A DNA stretch of 45,121 nucleotides, from contig SXON01000203.1 in NCBI GenBank assembly GCA_005778355.1, forward strand, positions 1 to 45,121. The letters are read 5' to 3'. Positions within the stretch are counted from its first letter, which is position 1, and the number at the start of each line of letters is the position of its first letter. Below are positions 1 to 10,771 of the stretch, piece after piece. The translations under genes and the position numbers were made by a program. Source of the DNA: Pseudomonadota bacterium. Its GTDB lineage: Bacteria; Myxococcota_A; UBA796; SXON01. The notes below the pieces were generated by a model that made no database searches, was not told the origin of the DNA, and saw only the letters and a program-made list of their open reading frames with translations.

Positions 1-3000
1 GAGTAGAGCCGGGGGAAGTCGGGGTCGTAGGCGTAGGTGGTGGCGGTGACGCCGGCCGCGTCCTCCGAGGTCACGACGCCGTCGGCCCAGCCCCACTCCG
101 TCAGGTCGTTTGGCCCCTCGCGCGAGCGGAGGTTGCCCTCGCCGGTGTAGGCGTAGGCGAAGGCGTAGTCGCCCGCCGCCGGGTCGGGGGTGGCGCTGCC
201 GAGCGCCGCGTAGGTGGCGTCGTCGACCGGGCCCAGCCGGTAGGCGAGGCGGCCGGCGGCATCGTAACCGTAGGCCTCGTGCGCGAGCGTGGTGCCGGTC
301 GACGACGTCCAGTAGGCGTGCTCGAGCCGGGTGCCGCTGTACTCGCGCGTGACGGCGTCGCCGTATGGATCCTCGTCGTAGACGGCGCGCCCCGCGAAGT
401 CGTGGAGGGTGAACCACGATCCCCCGTCGGGCTCGTCGCGCCGGGTCTCGGTGTAGTACACGCCGCTGGTGCCGGAGGGCACGCCCTGGGTGTAGCTCCA
501 GGAGCGCGGGTCCTGGCCGGGCAGGTCCTCCCAGGCCATGCGCCCGAGGTCATCGTATCCCCAGGCCGAGCCCACCATCTCCTCGTCCAGGTGCGCGCCC
601 ACCTGCCCGGCCCGCGTGTAGCCCCAGGTCTCGGTGCTCCCGCCGGGGTGCGTGACGCCCACGAGGTTGCCGATGTCGTCGTACTGGAAGCTCGTCGCGA
701 GCGTGCTGCCGCCCGCGTAGATGGTCGCCGTCGTGACGCGGTCCTCGTCGTCGTAAGTGAACTGCGTGTCGCGGGCGCAGCCTCCCGACGCGTAGCCGTC
801 GCAAGCCCACGACAGGCGGCGAAGGGTATCGTAGCTGAAGGCGCGGGTGACGCCCCCCTCCGAGGCCATGGACGGCAGGCCGTCGTCCTCGTAGAGGTAC
901 CAGGCCAGCGTCCAGTCCGCGGCGCTGGCGCGGGGGCGGGTGATGGTGTCGGGCAGTCCCGCGCGGGTGAACACTGCCTCGGTCACGACGTCGTCGCGGT
1001 CGGTGTACTGGGTCACGCGACCAGCGGCGTCGCGCACGGAGCTGCGCGACGCCGACAGGGGCACCAGCGTCTCCTCCGCGACGAAGCCCCGGCCATCGCG
1101 GTAGTACTCGGTCTCGATGCCGTCGAAGTCCTGTCGCGACGAGACGAAGCCGCGGGTGTCCCGGGCCCACCACGCGGTGGCCCCGCCAGGGAGGGTGACC
1201 GAGAAGGACCGGTCGAGCGCGTCGGCGAGCGACCAGGTCACGTTGCCGTCGAGGTCGGTCTCGGCCGTGGCCATCACCGTCTCGCCGGAGCTGGTGATCG
1301 GCAGGTAGAGCATCGAGCGCGTCGTCACCGGGGGCATCGACGGGCCGTCCACCACCTCGTCGTCGAGGCGGCCGGTGCTGTCGTAGGACCACGTCGTCAC
1401 CACGCCGGCGTTGTCGGTCCGCGACTCGGGCCGCCCGGCGCTGGTCCAGGTGTAGGTCTCCGAGGGGTAGGTGGTGCCATCGACGAAGGCCACCGGCGAG
1501 TCGATGACCGTGGCCGCGAGCCGGTCGAAGGCGTCGTAGCCGAGCTCGGTGACGATCCCGAGCGGCGAGGTGACGGCGGTCGTGCGCCCCCACGCGTCGC
1601 GAGTCTCGGAGCCGCGGTCGACACCGGCGCACGCGGTGCTCGTGGCGAGCGAGTCGAACTCGGTCCAGCACTCCACGCCGCCCGGGTCGACCTGGCCGAT
1701 CTCGCCCGGGAGGTAGGCGGTCTCGGTGGCCACGTAGTCCTGGTCGACGCTGGGCGCCGGCAGCCGGCCGCGCTCCTCGCGGCCCAGCTCGTCGCGGTAG
1801 CTCCACGTCGCCGACAGCGTGGGCGGCGAGGCGAGGTCGGGGTCGAAGGGCGTCGTGGTGAATCGCAGGGTGCCGTCGGCGGCCCAGCCGCGCTCCACGC
1901 GGGCAGCCGTGCCGGGGATGCAGCCGGGAACGGCCGCGCCGTCGCTCTCGCAGGCAGTCTCGGCCTGCTCGCGCCCCCAGGCGTCGAGTTCCACCGCCCG
2001 TAGCCCCACCGCGCTGGCGGTACCGTCGCCGCGCTCGACCGCCGCCCAGTTGCCCTCGCGGAACCACGTCTCCACGGTGGTGGCCGATGGCCCGCCGGGG
2101 TCGGTGGTCACCGTCTCGACGCGGCCGTAGTCGTCGTAGGTCCAGGACGCCGAGCCGGAGAGGAAGGACCAGGTGGATTTCTCGCAGGCGGGCGTGTAGG
2201 TCCAGGACTCCACGGGGCGGGCGCCCACCTGCCGCGTAGTCACCTGGCCGCAGGCGTTGCGCGCGTAGGTGGTGGTCACGCCGTCGGCGTCGGTCTCCTC
2301 GACGACCTCGCCGGCGTTCCATTCTTGCGACCACGCCCGCGTGCTCGCCGATGGCCACGCGGACCCGTCGCGGCGCTGGCTGACGGCGAGGACCTCGGCG
2401 TAGCCGCTGCCGTAGGTATACGTCTCCTCCAGGCGGTCGCCGGAGAAGCTGGCCGCCCACGTGGTGCGTCGCGACAGCCGGGCACCCATCCACGGCACCT
2501 GCCAGCTCTCCCACACGAGGGACGTCATGCGCTCGTCGCCCGCGATGTCGACGTCGCCCATCCAGGCGTTGCCCGTGCGGCGGTGTGTCGACTCGTCGAA
2601 GTGCCAGCTCTGCGCGGTCATCACCACGGCGGTGGGGCCGCTCTCCACGCGGGAGGGCGGGGTGGCGCCGGGCTCGTAGAGGTCGGCCGGCAGCGCGGTC
2701 GATGTCGCTGGGTATGCGGAGCGCCCGGGGGCTGGGATGTCGGGGTGCCACGACGCGCTCGCGACGGAGGTGCCGCCCGTGAAGGTGTAGGACGGGGGGC
2801 CGTCGAGCCGCCACACGCCGTACTCGGCCCCGTTGGTGCCCTCGCCCCAGTCCTCGAAGGGCACGCCCCAGCCGTGCACCTCGAAGAACAGGCTGGCGTC
2901 CACGTCGCTGCACGGGGGCGGGCTGCCCGGACCCTCGGGGGGCAGCGGCGGCCCCAGCGGCGGGGGCTGGCCCTCGGGTGGCGGGCCCTGCGGCGGCTGG

Positions 3001-5871
3001 TTGGGCGGCGGCGCGCTCACAGGCGCCTGGAACGAGCACTCGCACTGCGAGACGAGGTCGGCCTCGTCGACCGACTGCGCGCCGGTGCTGTCGCCCGGCC
3101 CGAGCGTGGCGACACACTGCTCTCGCACCGGGTTGAAGAAGGGCGCCTCGAGGTCGAGGTACAAGGCGCCCGCCCCCGGGTCGCGAGCAGACTCGTACAC
3201 GAAGTGCTGCATCGTCCCGTCGGCGCGCCACTCGGAGCGGTACACCTCGCGGCCCCCCGCCCAGGGCGACGTCGCGAAGCGAACGTGTGTGCTCCCGCCG
3301 TCCTCTCGCGTGACCAGCGCGTCGCGGAAGCCCATGAAGCGGCCGTGCTCCGGCCACCACACGGCGCCGTCGAAGGCGAGCGTGGTCGTGCCGTCGGGGC
3401 CTGTCACCGAGGCGACGACGTCGACCGGCCACGGGAGCTGGGCGTTGCGCCCCTCGTCGGAGGAGCGGCCGTAGTTGACGGCGTACTCGCCGCCCCAGGC
3501 GGTCTGCAGGGCGGTGAGGCGGGTGTCGGCCACCGTCCGCGTGCCGGGAAACAGGGTGGCGGTACCGGTGGGGAGGTCGATGTCGGCCGGGCCCTCGATG
3601 TAGAGCACGTCGGTGGCGCCATCGGCGTTCCAGTCGGCGAGCACCTGCGCGTACGGCACCGGCTCGCCCTGGCCCGTCATCGCCAGCAGGAGAGGGTAGG
3701 GCAGCCCGTCGTCGACCGCGTCGAGCACCTCGATCTCGCCGTCGCCATCGACGTCGGCCCAGGCCCAGGTCACCTCCGCGGCCCAGTACTCGGGGTTGGG
3801 CGAGCCGTCGGATGTCACGCCGGTCCACGTCGTCCAGCCGCCCTCGTCCACCGGGTCGAGCCCGGGATCCCCGGCCTCGATGAAGTCCCCGTTGCCGGTG
3901 CCGAGCCACACGCCGTCGTCGGGGTCGAGGCAGTCCGTCTCGCTGTCGGGGTTGCAGCGCTCGCTCGCGGCCACGGTGATGTCGGCGAGGCCATCGCCGT
4001 TGACGTCGCCGAGCGCAGCGATGGCGGCCAGCGGGAAGTACGTCTCCGTCGTGAACGGGAGAGTGACGGCGCCGCTGTAGTAGCTCCAGTAGTCGCCGCT
4101 GCCCCAGTTGCGGAACCACCCGTCCTCGTGCACCAGGTCGACGAGGCCGTCGCCGTCGATGTCGGCGATCACCGACTCGAGCAGGAGGTCCGCGGGGTCC
4201 TCCGCGCCCACGCTGGCGTAGTCCAGCACGAGGATGTCACGACGCACACTCCCGTCGGGCTCGGAGCGGAACAGCACCGCGTCGAGGGCCGTGTGCGCCA
4301 CGATGGCGTCGGTCTGGCCATCGCGGTCGATGTCGAGGAACACCAGGGCCACCGGATCCGAGGGGTCGGCGGTCGCCACCTCGGCCATCGCCTCGTCGAG
4401 GACCCCGTGGCTCGTTGGCGAGAGCGTCGCCCCGTCGGCGTCGACCGCGACCAGCGACGCGCTCGTGTCGACCCTCGCGCAGCCGGTGATCTCGTAGATC
4501 GCCGCGGGGGAAGCCGGGCCCATCGGCCCGCGCGGGCGCACCACGCCGCCGCCGATCCCCGGGGCCTCGGTGGGCGTCATGTCGAGCGTGTAGCCCCGCG
4601 TCACGGCCACGTCGGGCTCGCACACGGGGAAGCTCATTTCCAGCAGCTCCGGCGCGGGGCCGCCGTCGAAGTTGACCACCTGGTGCGCGAGGAACGTCAC
4701 CTCGTCGAAGCCGCGGTCGGTCACCCAGCTCCCGCCCTCGTCGAAGGCCATGGAGATCGCGCTCTCGGCGGGCCAGGTGTCGTCCTCGCCAGCCGTCGTC
4801 GCGCAGCGCAACGACTTGCCGCCGGCCGCGCCGGTCAACCCCCCGTCCGGCACGCGCAAGATCCGGTGAAGTATGGTCTCGCCCGTGCCGGCGCTGGCCG
4901 TCTCGGCCGACCAGCTCGTCCGCTCGGTGGCGGTGTCGCAACTGCTCGGGTCCTCGTCGTCGTAGACGATCTCGTAGCGGGCACCTGCATCCCAGCCGGC
5001 CGAGGTCGATCCGCCCTGGCTCCAGACGGTGATCGCCTCCAGCCGCCCGGCAAGGACCCGCGCGACCGTGCTGCGCGCGTCGACGCGGGCGTCTTCCCGG
5101 GAGTTGTAGTCGAGCTCGACGAGGTGCTGGCCGCTGGCGTAGGACACGTAGCGAGGCACGTGCTGGTGGGCGTACTCGAAGGCACCGCCGAGCCGCCCGG
5201 TGTCCGCGTCGATCGACGCGAGCGAGGCGTAGGTGATCTCGATGGTGTTGCCCCACGGGTCCTCCACGGATGCCAGGAGCCACGCCGTCGTCTCGTCGAA
5301 CGTGGGCGTGTACACGCGCGCGTCGCAAGGGTGCGCAGCCCGGTCGACCAGCGTTTCCACGGCGCAGCCGTCGGCGCCCTCGGTGAAGCCGCCGTAGACC
5401 CAGGTCCACCCGTCGCGTCGCGCCACCCACTCGTTGCTGGCGCCCGCGTAGGAGAAGTACCGCTCGTCGTCCTGCTCCGCGTGGAAGTAGCCGCTGTCTT
5501 CCCAGAGCAGTTGCCCGTCCACCGTGAACGTGTCGGTGATGTCGAAGGCGGGCACGGGCGCGCCATTGAGGCCGTGTCGTTCGATCCTGGACAGCTCGGC
5601 GAGCGACCACCCGGGCCCGAGAAGGTCGTCGGGCGCGCGGAAGTCATGCACGAGCTCGAGCCCCGGCACCATGCCCGCGGGGGCCGCGGGGAGCTCCAGC
5701 GGCACCGAGTGCGACCAGCTCCCGCCTTGCAGCGCGCCGGTGAGGCCCTCGCCGGGGGCGGCATGGGCCGGCGCGGCGGCGAGGGCCGCGAGCAGGGCGG
5801 CGATCACCGCGGCACCAGGTCGGCGACTACTGCCGGGGGGGGGGGCGAAATGCAGGACAAAGCTGGCGCAT
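1..5871 (-). CDS. Giant secreted RHS/YD-repeat protein with SpvB/TcB-like N-terminus (3' end outside window)
   Basis: The frame is open from about 5900 down to the first base, so at least 1,930 residues are visible and the C-terminus is missing. Order of parts: a hydrophobic signal segment ending in PAHA; a segment with the GPGWSLAELSRIER motif, as in SpvB/TcaC N-termini; FG-GAP/VCBS-type calcium loops (DIDGDGLVDL, DVNGDGLADI, DVDGDGEIEV); a Pro/Gly-rich linker near 2900-3020; then many YD repeats (YDDYGRVE, YDSTGRLD, YDDIGNLVG, YDDLGRMA). Known RHS and Tc toxin proteins fold such repeats into a shell around a variable C-terminal effector; the effector here is unseen. The best start is ATG at 5871, with GAGGAGAG at 5878-5885 upstream, but a C11 run puts it out of frame; the only in-frame alternative is GTG at 5807, which lacks the charged n-region. 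Export is likely; toxin or adhesin function is inference. Confidence 0.85.
5835..5845. repeat. G11/C11 homopolymer tract inside the RHS gene start region
   Basis: Eleven consecutive G on the plus strand (C on the coding strand) lie between the ATG at 5871 and the signal-peptide hydrophobic core. With 11 C the ATG frame reaches TAG a few codons later. With 10 C the ATG reads through a short n-region into the signal peptide and the long RHS frame. Candidate slipped-strand site or a homopolymer sequencing error. Confidence 0.9.
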
Positions 5872-5997
5872 GGATAACTCTCCTCGCCGGACCTGGGGTG
5901 CTACTCAGGAGGTTCCCACGTCGCGACCGGGCGTGTCAATCCGCTGCGGGAGAAAATTCGACCGACTCCGAGGACAAGCGTCGCGAAGCGCTACCGC

Positions 5998-6465
5998 CTA
6001 GAGATACCCCAGCGCCTTGAGCCGCTCGACTTCCTCGGGGCTCACCCCCTCCGCGCCCTTGATCGCCTCGATCGACGCCTTGAACGACGGATCCGCGGGG
6101 AACTTCTTGTCACCCGCCGCGAGCAGGTCGATCGCCCCCGTCGAGTCGCCCGCCGCCTTGGCCTCCTCGGCCAGCTGGCGGAACAGCGCGGCCGTCAGCT
6201 GCGCGCTGTAGTCCTTCTCGAGACCGTCGAGCGCCTTGGCGGTGTCGGCCCCCTTGCCGGACTTCGCGAGCGCGTGCAGGCGCACCGTCTCCAGCCCCCA
6301 GGCAGCCGCCTTGTCGCTCGCTGCGGCCTTGAGCCCCTCCTCCACGCTGCTGATCGCCTTGCCGTGGTCGCCCGCGTCGAGGGCGGCTTGCGCCTCGGTG
6401 CGCCAGTCGGCGGCGGTCTTCCCGCCGCAGGCGAGGAGGGAGAGGGCGAAGAAGAGCGTGGTCAT
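5998..6465 (-). CDS. Small lipoprotein with helical (TPR-like) repeats and C-terminal LKALGYL
   Basis: 155 residues. The start ATG at 6465 is chosen because it puts the lipobox LLAC immediately after a short hydrophobic stretch; the longer upstream frame has no signal character. After the cysteine the protein is Ala/Lys/Glu-rich and reads as alternating helices (ADWRTEAQAALDAGDHGKA, AIDLLAAGDKKFPADPS), typical of a short tetratricopeptide-like solenoid. It ends in EEVERLKALGYL, a tail type seen at the C-termini of many sulfatase/AlkP-neighbourhood proteins; the 67-residue protein at 10772 ends similarly. It is divergent from the AlkP operon. Predicted to be lipid-anchored in the envelope. Specific role unknown. 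Confidence 0.75.
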   Translation of the reverse strand: MTTLFFALSLLACGGKTAADWRTEAQAALDAGDHGKAISSVEEGLKAAASDKAAAWGLETVRLHALAKSGKGADTAKALDGLEKDYSAQLTAALFRQLAEEAKAAGDSTGAIDLLAAGDKKFPADPSFKASIEAIKGAEGVSPEEVERLKALGYL

Positions 6466-6557
6466 GCGAGCCTCGGGACCCCACGGTGCTAACCGCGACG
6501 GGCCCCGTTCGTCGTGTCGCGCCTTGTCAGGGACGGTGCAGACCGGGTGCATGGGCG

Positions 6558-6586
6558 TGGCGATCGCCGGGCCCTTTGGGTATACG
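6558..6586 (+). promoter_or_regulatory. Putative promoter of the AlkP operon, near-leaderless
   Basis: TATACG at 6581-6586 is followed by 7 nt and then the ATG at 6594. A weak -35-like TGGCGA lies at 6558-6563 with a 17-nt spacer. No Shine-Dalgarno is visible before the ATG, so the transcript may start at or next to the start codon. Confidence 0.35.
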
Positions 6587-6593
6587 CCGCGCC

Positions 6594-8750
6594 ATGTTCG
6601 CCTACATCGGCCCGGGCGCGGGCTTCGCCTTCGCCGGTTCGCTCATGGTGCTGGTCGCCGCTTTTGCGCTGGCGCTCGGCACGATCCTGCTCTGGCCGAT
6701 CACCTTCGCGTGGAAAACCATCAAGGTCGGCAACCCCTTCAAGAACGCGAGCGCCCGCCGCGTGATCGTGATCGGTTGCGACGGGATGGACCCGGGCATG
6801 ACGGCGCGGCTCATCCAGCAAGGCAAGCTCCCCAACCTCCGCAAGCTGATGGACAAGGGGGCTTTCCGCCCGCTCGACACCTCGAACCCGTCGATGTCAC
6901 CGGTGGCCTGGTCAACCTTCGCCACGGGCGTGGATCCGTCGCGACACGGCATCTTCGACTTCATCACCCGCGATCCCTGCACGTGTGCGCCGATGCTGTC
7001 GTCCACCGAGATCGGGCAAGCCAAGCGCGTGCTCAACATCGGCAAGTACATCGTGCCGCTGGAAAAGCCGAAGATTCGCCTCTTGCAGAAGTCGCAGCAC
7101 TTCTGGAAGCTGCTTGGCGAGAAGCACATCTTCTCCATCATCCAGCGGGTACCCATCACGTTTCCGCCCGTGCCCTTCCGGGGGCTCTTGCTCTCCGGCA
7201 TGTGCGTGCCCGACCTGCGCGGCAGCCAGGGCACCTTCAGCTTCTTCTCCACCAAGAACGACGACGGCGTGCCCGCGTTTACCGGCGGCGAGCAAACGAT
7301 CCTGCGCCCGAAGGGCAACACCATCCGCTCGCGCATCGTCGGTCCCGACAATGGCATGGTGAAAGACGGCGGGCGCATGACCCTGCCGTTCACGCTCACC
7401 ATCGCCGACGACAAGAAAAGCGTGCGTTTGCAGATCGACGGCGCCGACCCCATCGATCTCTTCCCGCAGGTGTACTCGCCCTGGATCACGCTCACCTTCT
7501 CCGCTGGTCTCGGCGTGGAAGTGAAGGGCATCGCCCGTTTCTACGTGGTGGCGATGGAGCCGCACCTCAACCTCTACATGACGCCGATCCACATCGACCC
7601 GGAAAACCCGGCGATGCCGATCAGCCACCCCGAGGTGTACGCGGTGTACCTGGCGAAGAAGCTCGGGCCCTACGCGACACTCGGCCTGGCCGAAGACACC
7701 TGGGCGCTGAACGAGCGGGTGATCGACGAGAAGGCCTTCTTCCTGCAGGCGATGGACATCTGTGACGAGCGCGAGCGCATGCTCTGGGACGCCATCGAGC
7801 ACGTGCGCGAGGGGCTTGTCACCACGGTTTTCGACACCACCGACCGCGTGTCGCACATGTTCTACCGTTACCTCGACCCCACGCATCCCGCGAACCGCGA
7901 CAAGCCCACCGAGGGCGAGCTGCGCGACGCGATCGAGCGCGTGTACATCCACATGGACGGCGTGATCGGCAAGGTGATGGCCAAGCTCGGCGACGACCCG
8001 CAGAGCGTGCTCATGGTCATCTCCGACCACGGATTCACCAACTTCCGCCGCGGCGTGAACCTCAACACCTGGCTCAAGCAAGAGGGCTACCTACACCTCA
8101 AGGACGACGTCGAACTGAGCGGCGACTGGTTCGAGAAGGTGGACTGGTCGCGCACCAAGGCCTTCTCGCTCGGCCTCACCGGGATGTTCATCAACCGCAA
8201 GGGTCGCGAGCGGAGCGGCATCGTGGCCGAGGGCGAGGAGTACCGGGCGCTGGTGCGGGAGATCAAGGCCAAGCTCGAGATGCTGGACGACCCTGAGACG
8301 GGCACCCGCGCCATCCGCCGGGTGGAGATCGCGATGGCCGCTTTCGACGGCCCCTACCGCGTCGACGCCCCCGACCTGTTGATTGGCTACGAAGGCGGCT
8401 ACCGGAACTCCTGGGAGTGCGCCACCGGCTCGGTTACCCGCACGGTGTTCACCGACAACACCAAGTCCTGGTCGGGCGATCACTGCGTCGATCCCACCAT
8501 CGTGCCGGGCATCCTGTTCTCGTCGCGACCGCTGGTGACCGAGCACCCCAAGCTGGTCGACATCCCCTTCACCATCATGCGCTTGTTCGGCCAGGCCCCG
8601 CCCAAGTACATGCAGGGCGGCATGATTCTCGCCGAGGGCGCCCAGGAAGCGCCGGTCAAGGGCTTCTTCGACCCGCGGCGGCTCGAGCAGTCGGGCTGCG
8701 CGCCGGGCGCCCGCGCGGTGCTCGACGAGGTGGCGCATGTGGCCTCGTAG
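6594..8750 (+). CDS. Membrane-anchored AlkP-superfamily phosphodiesterase/nucleotide pyrophosphatase-like protein
   Basis: 718 residues. The N-terminus MFAYIGPGAGFAFAG opens a hydrophobic segment to about residue 40, so it is membrane-anchored. The catalytic domain starts with VIVIGCDGMDPG (residues 57-68; metal-binding Asp), followed by NPSMSPVAWSTFATGVD (about 98-114), which carries the Ser/Thr nucleophile region, HGIFDF, and near the C-terminal third the metal-binding VISDHGF followed by NTWLKQEGYL. This is the type I phosphodiesterase arrangement of the alkaline phosphatase superfamily. Start ATG 6594 is preferred because it opens directly with the conserved YIGPGAG block. It overlaps the next gene by 14 bp, so the two are probably translationally coupled. 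Substrate unknown; phosphoester or sulfate-ester hydrolysis at the membrane is inference from the family and the sulfotransferase downstream. Confidence 0.85.
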   Translation: MFAYIGPGAGFAFAGSLMVLVAAFALALGTILLWPITFAWKTIKVGNPFKNASARRVIVIGCDGMDPGMTARLIQQGKLPNLRKLMDKGAFRPLDTSNPSMSPVAWSTFATGVDPSRHGIFDFITRDPCTCAPMLSSTEIGQAKRVLNIGKYIVPLEKPKIRLLQKSQHFWKLLGEKHIFSIIQRVPITFPPVPFRGLLLSGMCVPDLRGSQGTFSFFSTKNDDGVPAFTGGEQTILRPKGNTIRSRIVGPDNGMVKDGGRMTLPFTLTIADDKKSVRLQIDGADPIDLFPQVYSPWITLTFSAGLGVEVKGIARFYVVAMEPHLNLYMTPIHIDPENPAMPISHPEVYAVYLAKKLGPYATLGLAEDTWALNERVIDEKAFFLQAMDICDERERMLWDAIEHVREGLVTTVFDTTDRVSHMFYRYLDPTHPANRDKPTEGELRDAIERVYIHMDGVIGKVMAKLGDDPQSVLMVISDHGFTNFRRGVNLNTWLKQEGYLHLKDDVELSGDWFEKVDWSRTKAFSLGLTGMFINRKGRERSGIVAEGEEYRALVREIKAKLEMLDDPETGTRAIRRVEIAMAAFDGPYRVDAPDLLIGYEGGYRNSWECATGSVTRTVFTDNTKSWSGDHCVDPTIVPGILFSSRPLVTEHPKLVDIPFTIMRLFGQAPPKYMQGGMILAEGAQEAPVKGFFDPRRLEQSGCAPGARAVLDEVAHVAS

Positions 8751-10743
8751 CCTCGTCGTCTTCGCTGCTCTGCTCGGGAGCTGCGCCACCGAGCCGCCCG
8801 GCGTGCCGACGATGTTCGTGCTCGGCGTCGATGGGATGGACCCGGTGATCCTCCAGCGTTTGATGGACGAGGGCAAGCTGCCCAACCTCGCGGCGCTGGC
8901 CAAGGAAGGCGGTTTCTCGGAGCTCGGCACCGTCAACCCGCCGCAGAGCCCGGTGGCGTGGTCGAGCTTCGTTACCGGCCTCGACCCCGGCGGGCACGGC
9001 ATCTTCGACTTCGTCCACCGCGACCCTTTGCACTACGTGCCAGTCAGCTCGGCCACTGCGCCAGTCACCGACGTGGGCTCGGCCATCGAGATCGCGGGCT
9101 ACTACTTCCCCATCGGCGCGCCCGAGGTGCTCAACAATCGTGGCGGCGTGCCCTTCTGGGACCTGTTGCTCGAGGCCGGGGTCGACGTGGAAGTGTTCCG
9201 CGTGCCCGGCAACTACCCGCCGGCCCCCAGCGAGGCGAAGGTGCTCTCCGGCATGGGCACGGTCGACATGCGCGGTGGCTACGGCGTGTACACCTGGTAC
9301 ACCGACCAGGTCGTGCCGGAGAAAGAGCACAAGAAGGGCGACATCCAGCTGGTCACGGTGGAAGACACCGACCTCGACGGCACGCCCGACACGGTGCGCG
9401 CCAGCATCAAGGGCGCCCCGGACGTGTTCCACCTGCCGCCGGGAAAGATCCCGGGTGACAGCGACTATCTCACCGCGCCGGTGACCTTCTTCCTCGACGC
9501 GGAGACCGACACCGTGATGGTGGAAGCGGGCACCGAGGTGGCGGTGCTCGCCGAGGGCGAGTGGTCGGACTGGATGACGGTGAGCTTCGACGCTCTCCCG
9601 ATGGGGGCCATGCCCTTCTCCGGCATCGTGCGGTTCTACGCCAAGGAGCTACGCCCCGGCTTCGTGGTGTACGCCTCGCCCGTCAACATCGCGCCCGACA
9701 GCCCGGCCCAGCCGATCACCACGCCCGACGACTTCGCGGAAGACCTTGCCGAGGCCATGGGCGACTTCTACACGCAGGGCATGCCCGAAGAGACCAACGC
9801 CCTCAAAGACACGCTTTTCTCCGACGACGACTACCAGTCCCAGGTGGCGCTCGTCCAGGAAGACACGCGCGCGCTGATCGACGTGACCATGGCGCGCGTA
9901 CAGCCGGGCGACATGGGCTTTGTCTACGTGAGCGACGTCGACCTGCAGTGCCACATGCTGTGGCGCCACGGCGATCCCAAGCACCCGGGTGCCGCGCCGC
10001 ACCCCGCCTACGACGCCGCCCTCGCCCGCGATCACGCCGACGACATCGAAGGCTACTACCGCGCGGTCGACGATCACCTCGCGCGCATCCGCGCGAAGCT
10101 GCCTGCCGACGCCACGCTCCTGGTGATGAGCGACCACGGCTTCCAGCCCTACCGTCGCGAGGTGCATCTCAACACCTGGCTACGCGATCACGGCTGGTTG
10201 ACCTTGAAAGACGGCAAGACCACGGGACAGATCGCGGCGGGCGACGTGGACTGGACGCAGACCCGCGCCTACGGCATCGGCTTCAACGCGGTGTACCTCA
10301 ACCTCGAGGGACGCGAGGCCGAGGGCATCGTCAAGCCAGGCGAGGCCGACGCGGTGATGGCGGAACTATCCGCCCAGATGCTCGGGATCACCGACCCGGC
10401 CGACAACGCCCGCGTGGTGAAGACCGTGTCGCGATCGAGCGAAATCTACGCGGCCACCCGACGCGCCGAGGCCCCCGATCTCGTCGTCGGGTACGACGCC
10501 GGCTACGGCGCCTCCGACGAGTCGACCCTCGGCGAGATCGTCGAGGGCTGGATCGAGGACAACACCTCGCGCTGGTCGGGCAACCACCTGATGGACCCTT
10601 CCGTGGTGCCCGGGGTGCTCTTGTCGAACAAGAAGCTCGCGGCTGGCCCCCACGACCTGATGGACGTGACGGCCACCGTGCTGCACCACTACGGTGTTCC
10701 CCTCGCCGAGGGCATGGGTGGCAAGCCCGTGCTCGCGGATTAG
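8737..10743 (+). CDS. Lipoprotein AlkP-superfamily phosphodiesterase, paralogue of the preceding gene
   Basis: 668 residues starting at ATG 8737, 14 bp inside the previous gene. The N-terminus MWPRSLVVFAALLGSC has a lipobox ending at Cys16, so this paralogue is lipid-anchored rather than TM-anchored. It keeps the same landmarks: VLGVDGMDP, PPQSPVAWSSFVTGLD, GHGIFDFVHRDP, and LVMSDHGFQPYRRE followed by NTWLRDHGWL. The two proteins align along their whole length by motif order and are clearly paralogous, but the sequence has diverged enough that this is not a recent duplication. Two non-identical enzymes with different membrane anchors suggest different substrates or sides of the envelope, which is inference. 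Confidence 0.85.
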   Translation: MWPRSLVVFAALLGSCATEPPGVPTMFVLGVDGMDPVILQRLMDEGKLPNLAALAKEGGFSELGTVNPPQSPVAWSSFVTGLDPGGHGIFDFVHRDPLHYVPVSSATAPVTDVGSAIEIAGYYFPIGAPEVLNNRGGVPFWDLLLEAGVDVEVFRVPGNYPPAPSEAKVLSGMGTVDMRGGYGVYTWYTDQVVPEKEHKKGDIQLVTVEDTDLDGTPDTVRASIKGAPDVFHLPPGKIPGDSDYLTAPVTFFLDAETDTVMVEAGTEVAVLAEGEWSDWMTVSFDALPMGAMPFSGIVRFYAKELRPGFVVYASPVNIAPDSPAQPITTPDDFAEDLAEAMGDFYTQGMPEETNALKDTLFSDDDYQSQVALVQEDTRALIDVTMARVQPGDMGFVYVSDVDLQCHMLWRHGDPKHPGAAPHPAYDAALARDHADDIEGYYRAVDDHLARIRAKLPADATLLVMSDHGFQPYRREVHLNTWLRDHGWLTLKDGKTTGQIAAGDVDWTQTRAYGIGFNAVYLNLEGREAEGIVKPGEADAVMAELSAQMLGITDPADNARVVKTVSRSSEIYAATRRAEAPDLVVGYDAGYGASDESTLGEIVEGWIEDNTSRWSGNHLMDPSVVPGVLLSNKKLAAGPHDLMDVTATVLHHYGVPLAEGMGGKPVLAD

Positions 10744-10750
10744 TCCCGAA

Positions 10751-10763
10751 CCCTTTTTCAGGG
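10751..10763 (+). promoter_or_regulatory. Small stem-loop covering the ribosome binding site of the 67-residue gene
   Basis: CCCT (10751-10754) and AGGG (10760-10763) can pair across a TTTTC loop. The right arm overlaps the presumed Shine-Dalgarno GGGAG (10761-10765) of the ATG at 10772. Only four base pairs, so weak. Confidence 0.2.
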
Positions 10764-10771
10764 AGCCCCCC

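Noticed and set aside
5935..5940. TTGACA on the minus strand upstream of the RHS gene as a -35 box
   Set aside because: No acceptable -10 hexamer at 16-18 nt; left as a bare word match.
2325..6020. Very long plus-strand open frame (over 1,200 codons) opposite the RHS gene
   Set aside because: Extremely Arg/Gly/Ala/Val-rich with no domain signal; it is the antisense shadow of the GC-rich RHS frame.
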